A stretch of DNA of 5,112 nt from NCBI GenBank assembly GCA_018334735.1, contig JAGXLK010000258.1, positions 1-5,112 of the forward strand. Reading direction: 5' to 3'. The stretch comes from Planctomycetota bacterium. GTDB lineage: Bacteria > Planctomycetota > Brocadiia > SM23-32. The number at the start of each line of letters is the position of its first letter. The first letter of the stretch is position 1. The notes under the pieces were generated by a model that was not told where the DNA came from, made no database searches, and saw only the letters and a program-made list of their open reading frames with translations. Below are positions 1 through 4,876 of the stretch, in pieces. Both the position numbers and the translations under genes were made by a program.

Positions 1-179
1 AAAACAATGTAAATTCCCACTGTTAAACCGGCAAAAGTCAGAACCAATCCGATATTTTCACGGCTGAACACACGACGCCAACCACTCTTATTGGTTTTCC
101 CCGAACCTTTCCTGTTGCCCCCAGCAGTCAGGCGGCGGGTCGTGGATCTGTCGTTGCCGGCTCTTTTCCCGTTACGCAT
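1..179 (-). CDS. N-terminus of a membrane protein, probably 7TM-HD family phosphohydrolase (PgpH/YqfF-like), partial
   Basis: This reading frame starts at an ATG (179-177) that overlaps the phoH stop by 8 nt (ATGCGTAA) and stays open to the window edge, giving 59 codons. The first 41 residues are hydrophilic and strongly basic (many Lys/Arg, with Gly, Ser and Thr), consistent with a cytoplasmic tail. Residues about 42-59 (NIGLVLTFAGLTVGIYIV) look like the first membrane segment. In many bacteria the gene after phoH is the 7TM HD-domain protein (B. subtilis yqfF, Listeria pgpH), a cyclic-di-AMP phosphodiesterase with a cytoplasmic N-terminus followed by a membrane segment. That synteny is the main basis for the name, because no HD motif lies within the window. 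A weak AAAGGTGG (198-191) lies 11 nt upstream, and coupling to phoH translation is likely. It could be another membrane protein; YbeY is unlikely because it has no N-terminal membrane segment. Confidence 0.62.
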   Translation of the reverse strand, partial: MRNGKRAGNDRSTTRRLTAGGNRKGSGKTNKSGWRRVFSRENIGLVLTFAGLTVGIYIV

Positions 180-1170
180 CGTCCTGTTCACCACCTTTAA
201 AGTCCGTGTTCTGCGTTCCGGCCTCAGCACCAGATTCATGCTGATAGGCATCCACAATACGACGCACCAAATAGTGCCGCACGATATCCCCCTGACTCAA
301 CCTCACAAACCCGATACCTTTTATCCCTGCAAGGCGGTCCTGCACATCTACCAATCCACTTCGTTCTTCGTGCGGCAAATCAATCTGGGTTATATCACCG
401 GTCACGACAAGCTTTGCCGACCCCCCCAAACGAGTCAAGAAGGTTTTCATCTGTTCGACCGTGCAGTTCTGTGCTTCGTCAAGAATAATGAACGCATTGT
501 CCAGGGTTCTCCCACGCACAAACGCCAGCGGCAAGATTTCAATCAAATCATTGTCGATGTATTTCTTAACCATATCCGGAGACATCAAATCATGAAGTGC
601 GTCGTAGAGTGGTCTCAGATAAGGATTCACTTTACTGCGCAGATCGCCGGGCAAATATCCGAGGTGTTCTCCAGCTTCCACAGCCGGTCGGCACAAAACA
701 ATTCGCCTCAGTTCACCCCGTTTCATGTAATCCAGCGCCGCCGCCACCGCAAGATACGTTTTGCCGGTTCCGGCTGGCCCAATACAAAAAACAATGTCGT
801 TCTCCAACATAGTTTCTATATACTGCGCCTGGCCGGACGTTCTTGGCCGCGCCGTCTGGCCACTCCTGAAACTCGCAAGCCGGGTCGAGGCCCCTTCTGA
901 AGGCCGATCTTTCGAATCTTTTGCCCCGGCAATAATCCGCTCAACATTGGATTCGTTCAGCTCCTCGCCACGCTCAAGACGCTCCTGAAGCTCTCTCAGT
1001 ACTTCTTTACAAGCTGCAACTTCCCGTTCATCACCGTCAAGGACTAATTGGTGTCCTCGCGCTACAATCTGAACGTCAAAGGATCCTTGCAGTTGCCGCA
1101 GAAAAACATCCCGCGGCCCGAGAACTCTGACAACCTGCTCTTTTGTGGGAAAATGGACCGCCGTCTCCAA
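172..1170 (-). CDS. phoH: PhoH-family P-loop ATPase (YbeZ-like)
   Basis: The 332-residue product is a cytoplasmic PhoH/YbeZ ATPase, a helicase-like P-loop family. In other bacteria it is linked to the endoribonuclease YbeY and to RNA metabolism; the precise activity is not settled. Visible parts are an N-terminal nucleic-acid-binding-like region (about 5-60, with VARGHQLVLDG at 36-46), a low-complexity linker (about 84-114), Walker A GPAGTGKT (131-138), RPAVEAGEHLGYLPGD (161-176), Walker B IILDEAQN (228-235), the TGD motif (257-259) in VVTGDITQIDLP, and a C-terminal DIVRHYLVRRIVDAY segment (295-309). Length is normal for the family. The start is TTG at 1170; an in-frame TAA lies directly before it and no downstream ATG or GTG precedes the conserved N-terminus, so TTG is the best choice. 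The gene lies 42 nt after cdsA and overlaps the next gene by 8 nt. Its unusual initiation region is annotated separately. Confidence 0.96.
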   Translation of the reverse strand: METAVHFPTKEQVVRVLGPRDVFLRQLQGSFDVQIVARGHQLVLDGDEREVAACKEVLRELQERLERGEELNESNVERIIAGAKDSKDRPSEGASTRLASFRSGQTARPRTSGQAQYIETMLENDIVFCIGPAGTGKTYLAVAAALDYMKRGELRRIVLCRPAVEAGEHLGYLPGDLRSKVNPYLRPLYDALHDLMSPDMVKKYIDNDLIEILPLAFVRGRTLDNAFIILDEAQNCTVEQMKTFLTRLGGSAKLVVTGDITQIDLPHEERSGLVDVQDRLAGIKGIGFVRLSQGDIVRHYLVRRIVDAYQHESGAEAGTQNTDFKGGEQDDA

Positions 1171-1211
1171 TTATTCACCGAGCCGACACATCTGCCGGGC
1201 TCGCCCTCCTT
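1171..1211 (-). promoter_or_regulatory. phoH translation initiation region: distant strong Shine-Dalgarno, hairpin and six-codon mini-ORF
   Basis: Right after the cdsA stop (TGA 1215-1213) comes AAGGAGG (1211-1205), a near-perfect Shine-Dalgarno. The phoH TTG start is 34 nt further on, too far for normal use. Between them CGAGCC (1203-1198) can pair with GGCTCG (1184-1179), a 6-bp GC-rich stem with a 13-nt loop. If it folds, the single-stranded bases left between AAGGAGG and TTG are 1 plus 8, or 9 nt, which is an ordinary spacing. The loop carries an ATG (1191-1189) that opens a six-codon frame, MCRLGE, ending in TAA (1173-1171) immediately before the TTG and in the same frame. Either hairpin-bridged initiation or termination-reinitiation could deliver ribosomes to phoH. 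The sequence facts are direct; the mechanism is inferred. Confidence 0.55.
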
Positions 1212-1212
1212 A

Positions 1213-2184
1213 TCACAGTCCGCAGTAAGAAACCACTGCCAAAAAGAAATACGTGAATGGCGCAACAAACAAAAGATCATCAATCATATCAAGCACTCCA
1301 CCAAAACCCGGCAATACTTCCCCCGAATCATTGAATCCAGATTCTCTTTTTAGAACTGACTCAGCAAGATCACCCGCAATTGCCACAAATCCTACCAGGA
1401 AGCCGTACACTGTAGCGATGGCAAAACCCGAGAAAACGTCGATACCCAGCCACTTCAAAACAAATGAAGCCAACGTCGCGCCCAAAATACCGCCCACTGC
1501 TCCCGCCCAGGTTTTATTCGGACTCACCGCCGGAGACATTTTTGGCCCGCCAATAAATTTGCCGCAGTAATAAGCTCCGACATCGGTCATTTTACAGACC
1601 CCCACCATGGTGACAAGCGCAACAACTTCCCATCTGGAACGCACCCCAAGCAAAAACCCGAGCGGAATCACAATGTAAACCAGGCCAAGTGTAAACATCC
1701 CCGCCGACTCTATCACCCCCTCCAATTCCGACTGAAGAGCGCGGTATCCTACAAAACCGAGGGTAAAAAAGCAAATCAGAGAAACAGCGGTCATCAAAGG
1801 GTTGCGCAATGCCCAGGGACAAACTGAGAAATTCCTCAGATACGCCCAGCCGGGAAACTGCAAGAGCCAGATCAAAAGCCCGGCCGTCACAAGCAAAACG
1901 ACAGAAAAGCGTGCGCCCAATTCCCGAACCATCGCATGAAATTCTTTCAGCGCCATTCCCATGGGGATAATGCCCACCAGAGCTATTAGCAATCCCCGTT
2001 CAAGCACCGTTCTCACACCGAGCAAATCCAGCGCTTTCCCGGGGAACCAGGCGTCCGGGCCCAGGTAATCAACCAAAAGTATTACCCCAAAGGCGGCAAA
2101 CAGGGCCAGGCCAATTAAAGTCCGAAGGGCCACCGGGATGGAGGTCTGAGCTTTGTCTCTCGTCAAACGCCTATCTTCTTCCAT
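1213..2184 (-). CDS. cdsA: Phosphatidate cytidylyltransferase (CDP-diacylglycerol synthase)
   Basis: This integral membrane enzyme converts phosphatidic acid and CTP into CDP-diacylglycerol and pyrophosphate, the branch point to all phospholipids. With the start at 2184 it has 323 residues and about eight or nine hydrophobic segments (roughly 22-39, 63-80, 94-110, 132-148, 162-181, 187-197, 229-245, 254-270, 304-318). Family landmarks are DVGAYYCGKFIGG (201-213), SPNKTWAGAVGG (221-232) and the C-terminal CDS signature at 276-302. In that signature the Ser, Lys-Arg, catalytic-site Asp286 and Asp299, and Asp302 are kept. Three usual residues differ: Asn285 for Lys, Phe294 for His in PGHGG, and Met300 for Arg. 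The frame stays open further upstream inside uppS, with an ATG at 2205 and a TTG at 2256. ATG 2184 is preferred because it sits 1 nt after the uppS stop and has a GGAAAG just upstream. Identity is firm; the exact start is less so. Confidence 0.93.
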   Translation of the reverse strand: MEEDRRLTRDKAQTSIPVALRTLIGLALFAAFGVILLVDYLGPDAWFPGKALDLLGVRTVLERGLLIALVGIIPMGMALKEFHAMVRELGARFSVVLLVTAGLLIWLLQFPGWAYLRNFSVCPWALRNPLMTAVSLICFFTLGFVGYRALQSELEGVIESAGMFTLGLVYIVIPLGFLLGVRSRWEVVALVTMVGVCKMTDVGAYYCGKFIGGPKMSPAVSPNKTWAGAVGGILGATLASFVLKWLGIDVFSGFAIATVYGFLVGFVAIAGDLAESVLKRESGFNDSGEVLPGFGGVLDMIDDLLFVAPFTYFFLAVVSYCGL

Positions 2185-2185
2185 T

Positions 2186-2926
2186 TCACTTTCCGCTGTT
2201 TCCATCTGTGTCCGGGATACCGCCGAATCGTCTCTCCCGCTTTGCAAATTCTTCAACAGCTTCCTTCAAAGTTTCCTCGTCGAAATCAGGCCAGAGAACG
2301 TCCATGAACACAATTTCAGCATAGGAAATTTGCCAGAGTAAAAAATTGCTGATACGCATCTCGCCGGCTGTCCGGATCAGCAGATCCGGGGCCGGCACAC
2401 CGGCGGTATAAAGGTTTTCGCTCACGAGCTTTTCGGTTACATCCGCAGGTTCAATGTCGCCTCGCGCTATGTTCTCCCCAATTTTACGGCATGCGTCCGT
2501 AATCTCCGCATGACTACCATAATTAAGAGCAAGCGTTAAGTTAAGCTTATCACCGTTTGCAGTTGCATTCACGGTTTCCTGCAGAGCGTCCCGGACTCCT
2601 TCGGGCAGTTCATGGAGCCGGCCGATAGCGCTCAGGCATATCCCCTCATCTATCATTTCTCCCCGCTTTTCAATAAGAAACTTCCGCAAATGTCCCATTA
2701 AGAACTGTACTTCGGTCTCAGGCCGACTCCAATTCTCCGTGCTGAACGCGTAAAGGGTCAGGTACGGGATACCAAGCTTGATGCACCCGCGGGCAACAGC
2801 CCGCACGCTTTTACTGCCCTGCATATGGCCCTCACGGCGCGGCAGTCCCCTGGCCTGCGCCCATCGGCCATTGCCATCCATAATAATCGCCACGTGGACC
2901 GGCAGGTTCTGTGGCTCATCAGCCAT
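2186..2926 (-). CDS. uppS: Undecaprenyl diphosphate synthase (cis-prenyltransferase)
   Basis: This soluble or membrane-associated enzyme adds isopentenyl units in cis to farnesyl diphosphate, making the C55 carrier lipid precursor for peptidoglycan and other wall polymers. The 246-residue length is typical. Motifs seen are MDGNGRW (16-22, with the Mg/diphosphate Asp17), REGHMQGSKSV (31-41), YAFSTENWSRP (59-69), NYGSHAEI (135-142), DLLIRTAGEMRISNFLLWQ (181-199, with Arg185, Arg191 and Ser193), SYAE with Glu204, and FAKRERRFGG near the C-terminus. NYGSHAEI differs from the common NYGGR form. ATG at 2926 is chosen because the conserved HVAIIMDGNGRW begins about ten residues later and a GAGG lies 10 nt upstream. 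A TTG at 2965 would only add 13 unconserved residues. The start overlaps the purA stop by 8 nt (ATGGCTGA) and the stop is 1 nt from cdsA, so coupled translation is likely. The uppS-cdsA pair is a common bacterial arrangement. Confidence 0.97.
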   Translation of the reverse strand: MADEPQNLPVHVAIIMDGNGRWAQARGLPRREGHMQGSKSVRAVARGCIKLGIPYLTLYAFSTENWSRPETEVQFLMGHLRKFLIEKRGEMIDEGICLSAIGRLHELPEGVRDALQETVNATANGDKLNLTLALNYGSHAEITDACRKIGENIARGDIEPADVTEKLVSENLYTAGVPAPDLLIRTAGEMRISNFLLWQISYAEIVFMDVLWPDFDEETLKEAVEEFAKRERRFGGIPDTDGNSGK

Positions 2927-4208
2927 TGTCCGATGGCCTCGCAATCTGGTTTCTTTCGGGTCCAACGGACACCATCTCTACAGATGTTCCCGCAATCTCT
3001 TCAACTGCCGCAATGTACTCGTTCGCCTCCGACGGCAAATCACTGAAAGTGCGCGCATCCGAGATATCCGTTTGCCAGCCTTCGTACTCTCTGTAAACCG
3101 GTTTTGCCTTCTGCAAAGTCTCAACGTCGGCCGGAAAACCTTTCACCCTCTCGCCACCCACCTCATAATCAACGCAGATCTTGAGGGAAGCGAACTCACT
3201 GAGCACATCCATCAGCATCAGAGCAATACTTTCGGCGCCGTTAATAAAAACCGAATGGCGAAGCGCAACACCGTCAAGCCATCCGCATCGACGCGGCCGT
3301 CCGGTTGTCGAACCAAATTCCTGGCCTCTCTCCCGGATTGTCTCTCCGATCTCGTTATCTTGTTCAGTCGGGAAAGGCCCTCCTCCCACACGGGAACAAT
3401 AAGCCTTGACAATCCCGAGAACGCGATCAATACCTGATGGTGCAATTCCGCTGCCCACACAAGCCCCACCGGCGCAGACATTGCTGCTCGTCACATAGGG
3501 ATACGTGCCGAAATTGATATCCAACATCGTGCCCTGGGCACCTTCAAATAGAATCGAACGTCCCTCCTGCTGCATCTCTCGCATCAGCGGGACAGTATCC
3601 ACCACATACGAACGCAATTTCACCCCGTAGTTCTTGTATTGCTCGTGCAATTCATCAAAATCGAGAGGCTCAACACCAAAGACTTCCTGCAATTCCCGAT
3701 TTTTCCTCTCAAGAGCGCGCGAAAGCTTTTCCCTGAACACCTCAGGATGTATCAAATCCACAAAACGCAGACCGCTCCGCGCCGCTTTGTCCGAATAACA
3801 CGGTCCAATACCACGCCGGGTTGTTTGAATCTGTTTGGATCCCAACGCTTTCTCGTTCAGCCCGTCAAGCAACTTATGATATGGCATCACCAGATGCGCT
3901 CGATTGCTCACGAGAAGGTTGCCTTCTATTTTAATTCCTCTTTCCTGCAAACCCTCAATCTCTTCCAACAAACATTCGGGGTCAACCACCAGCCCGTTCC
4001 CGATCACACAAAGCTTTTCGGAACGCAAAATGCCGCTGGGAATCAAATGCAAGATAAAGGTTTCATCACCAACCTGAACGGTGTGTCCGGCGTTCGCTCC
4101 ACCTTGAAAACGGACAATGGCATCGAAACGATCGGACAAAACGTCAATTATCTTTCCTTTGCCTTCGTCGCCCCATTGGAGGCCAACAACAAGCAAATTC
4201 TCATTCAT
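2919..4208 (-). CDS. purA: Adenylosuccinate synthetase
   Basis: This cytoplasmic enzyme joins IMP and L-aspartate using GTP to form adenylosuccinate, the first committed step to AMP. The 429-residue length matches the family (E. coli 432). Motifs are QWGDEGKGKIIDVL (11-24, with catalytic Asp14), NAGHT (39-43, with His42), TTRRGIGP (129-136, IMP binding), FEGAQGTMLDINFGTYPYVT (221-240), TTGRPRRCGW (301-310, the Asp/GTP-contacting arginine loop) and VGPERNQ (415-421, near the guanine site). All expected landmarks are present. The start is ATG 4208, with GGGGAG six nt upstream and the canonical N-terminus NLLVVGLQWGDEGKGK following at once; a TTG at 4229 is the only upstream alternative. It is the first gene of the operon and overlaps uppS by 8 nt. 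A consensus promoter and a leader of about 200 nt precede it. Confidence 0.98.
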   Translation of the reverse strand: MNENLLVVGLQWGDEGKGKIIDVLSDRFDAIVRFQGGANAGHTVQVGDETFILHLIPSGILRSEKLCVIGNGLVVDPECLLEEIEGLQERGIKIEGNLLVSNRAHLVMPYHKLLDGLNEKALGSKQIQTTRRGIGPCYSDKAARSGLRFVDLIHPEVFREKLSRALERKNRELQEVFGVEPLDFDELHEQYKNYGVKLRSYVVDTVPLMREMQQEGRSILFEGAQGTMLDINFGTYPYVTSSNVCAGGACVGSGIAPSGIDRVLGIVKAYCSRVGGGPFPTEQDNEIGETIRERGQEFGSTTGRPRRCGWLDGVALRHSVFINGAESIALMLMDVLSEFASLKICVDYEVGGERVKGFPADVETLQKAKPVYREYEGWQTDISDARTFSDLPSEANEYIAAVEEIAGTSVEMVSVGPERNQIARPSDNG

Positions 4209-4409
4209 ACGACTCTCCCCTCTGGCCAATTCCTCTCGCTTTTTCTATGCTTCACACTCTCTCTCCTTCCATCCCGTCAGGCGCCTTTCTCGTCGGTGCA
4301 GGTGCAGACCACCAGCCTGAACTCACTCGAAGTCGTGATGAGGAAGGGAAGCGTATGGAAGGGATATTTTCCAAAGACGTCGTTCTTTATGCCGACAATC
4401 TTTTTAACT
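4209..4409 (-). promoter_or_regulatory. Long 5' leader of the purA operon with potential RNA structure
   Basis: From the predicted transcription start near 4409 to the purA ATG there are about 200 nt with no convincing gene. Potential helices, given by window position, are CCTTCCAT 4265-4272 with ATGGAAGG 4355-4362 (8 bp, long range), enclosing TCAGGC 4277-4282 with GCCTGA 4315-4320 (6 bp), which encloses GGTG 4301-4304 with CACC 4310-4313. A GGTGCA hexamer is tandemly repeated at 4295-4306. The RNA strand near the purA end is purine rich. CUUCCCUU (4351-4344) could instead pair with the purA Shine-Dalgarno, and this segment abuts the long-range helix. I could not match it to a known riboswitch class. 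Regulation by this leader is an inference. Confidence 0.45.
4215..4220 (-). promoter_or_regulatory. purA ribosome binding site
   Basis: GGGGAG lies 6 nt before ATG 4208, within GAGGGGAG (4222-4215). It decides the purA start against the TTG at 4229. The same eight bases can pair with CUUCCCUU (4351-4344) in the leader, with two G-U wobbles, so the site might be masked in the full transcript. Confidence 0.8.
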
Positions 4410-4415
4410 TATACT

Positions 4416-4444
4416 ATTATAGACGAACCCCCCGGGAGTGTCAA
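4416..4444 (-). promoter_or_regulatory. Consensus sigma-70 type promoter of the purA-uppS-cdsA-phoH operon
   Basis: Read on the minus strand, TTGACA (4444-4439) and TATAAT (4421-4416) are both perfect consensus hexamers separated by exactly 17 bp (4438-4422). Transcription should start near 4409, about 200 nt before purA. The spacer contains a G/C-rich run (CTCCCGGGGGG), and an A/T-rich stretch follows the -10. No other promoter this good is apparent in the window, and the gene junctions downstream are too tight to need one. Confidence 0.88.
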
Positions 4445-4476
4445 GCTATCCACAAGGACATATCACCTTTCGTAAG

Positions 4477-4488
4477 TTGTTATAACAA
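4477..4488. promoter_or_regulatory. 12-bp palindrome upstream of the purA promoter, possible operator
   Basis: TTGTTATAACAA is a perfect 12-bp palindrome whose centre lies about 40 bp upstream of the -35 hexamer, roughly 70 bp before the predicted transcription start. An outer GTAAG (4472-4476) and CTTAC (4494-4498) are also inverted but not symmetric about it. Size and position would suit a dimeric regulator, but I recognise no specific regulator consensus. Confidence 0.3.
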
Positions 4489-4534
4489 AAGGGCTTACAC
4501 GGTTAAACCGGTCAAAATAAAGCCCGCCTTAGCC

Positions 4535-4542
4535 CAGCTCAG
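4535..4542. repeat. Left 8-bp target site duplication of the MITE
   Basis: CAGCTCAG directly abuts the GTAA end of the element and is repeated exactly at 4869-4876 on the other side. Eight bases is the duplication length typical of IS66-family insertion. Confidence 0.85.
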
Positions 4543-4614
4543 GTAAGTATTCAGTGAACCGCGTTGCCGCGCCCCCGCCGCGCCCTGTGCCGGTGGAAGC
4601 ATGATTAGCCACTA
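4543..4614 (+). repeat. Left terminal inverted repeat of the MITE
   Basis: This 72-bp arm aligns to the reverse complement of 4782-4868. There are three perfectly matched blocks: the outer 18 bp, GCCCTGTGCCGG and GATTAGCCACTA. Between the outer block and the middle one the right arm is longer by about 15 bp. The divergence suggests the insertion is not very recent or that the arms evolved asymmetrically. Confidence 0.8.
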
Positions 4615-4640
4615 CGCGCCAGAACGAACTTTAACGCTCT

Positions 4641-4661
4641 CCTCCGGTCCTGTGCCGGAGG
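4641..4661. repeat. Internal hairpin and repeated motif in the MITE
   Basis: CCTCCGG (4641-4647) and CCGGAGG (4655-4661) form a 7-bp stem with a 7-nt loop (TCCTGTG). The segment CCTGTGCCGGAGGAAGC (4649-4665) is a near-exact direct copy of CCTGTGCCGGTGGAAGC in the left arm (4584-4600), and its core occurs inverted in the right arm (4803-4812). One motif is thus present three times in 326 bp. Confidence 0.7.
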
Positions 4662-4781
4662 AAGCAACGTACTGAACAGCGGAAGCGTGTGCCGTGCTTA
4701 TCGAACTTTGCACTCCCAGACCCGGCTGCTGAACTCAAATCCGAAATGTTTGTTAATCCGTTGCGTTTTTACCACCGCACA

Positions 4782-4868
4782 TAGTGGCTAATCGTAGAAC
4801 CTCCGGCACAGGGCCGCAGGAGACCCGGCGTACCGAAGAAAGGTCAACGTGGTTCACTGAATACTTAC
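4782..4868 (-). repeat. Right terminal inverted repeat of the MITE
   Basis: This 87-bp arm is the reverse-complement partner of 4543-4614. Its extra bases lie around 4815-4844, between the conserved CCGGCACAGGGC block and the outer repeat. It ends in TTAC at 4865-4868. Confidence 0.8.
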
Positions 4869-4876
4869 CAGCTCAG
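4869..4876. repeat. Right 8-bp target site duplication of the MITE
   Basis: CAGCTCAG follows the terminal TTAC and is identical to 4535-4542. Removing one copy and the element would rebuild the pre-insertion intergenic sequence. Confidence 0.85.

Larger units (their letters stand above)
4543..4868. mobile_element. IS66-type MITE (non-autonomous transposable element), 326 bp
   Basis: The element begins GTAAGTATTCAGTGAACC and ends with its exact reverse complement, 18 bp perfect; after one mismatch, CGTTG/CAACG also pairs. The similarity continues inward with gaps: GCCCTGTGCCGG (4582-4593) mirrors 4803-4814, and GATTAGCCACTA (4603-4614) mirrors 4782-4793, both perfect 12-mers. The terminal repeats are therefore about 72 and 87 bp, and most of the element is inverted repeat around a unique centre of about 167 bp. 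Perfect 8-bp direct repeats flank it. Ends starting 5'-GTAA and 8-bp duplications are the IS66-family hallmarks. There is no transposase and no convincing coding frame, so it would need a transposase supplied in trans. It lies about 100 bp upstream of the purA promoter and leaves that promoter intact. Confidence 0.85.

Noticed and set aside
91..900. 269-codon open frame on the plus strand
   Set aside because: It lies opposite phoH, whose ATPase motifs are unmistakable, and its translation resembles no protein; it is a shadow frame.
2185..2256. Longer cdsA starting at TTG 2256 or ATG 2205 inside uppS
   Set aside because: The added residues are hydrophilic and unconserved and lack a good ribosome site, whereas ATG 2184 is positioned for coupling to the uppS stop. 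ATG 2205 remains possible.
4252..4272. Six-codon frame MEGERV in the purA leader
   Set aside because: It has no Shine-Dalgarno at the right distance, and its ATG belongs to a strand of the predicted long-range helix; it is probably chance.
4446..4454. Replication origin suggested by a DnaA-box-like nonamer
   Set aside because: There is a single imperfect box and no cluster of boxes; this does not support an origin.
3639..4475. 278-codon plus-strand open frame across the start of purA, its leader and promoter
   Set aside because: It is antisense to purA, carries no recognisable motif and crosses the consensus minus-strand promoter; it is best explained as a shadow.
4500..4510. CGGTTAAACCG palindrome resembling ttaaaccgg near base 24
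   Set aside because: The copy near base 24 lies within the coding sequence for a membrane segment; the shared short string is most likely coincidence.
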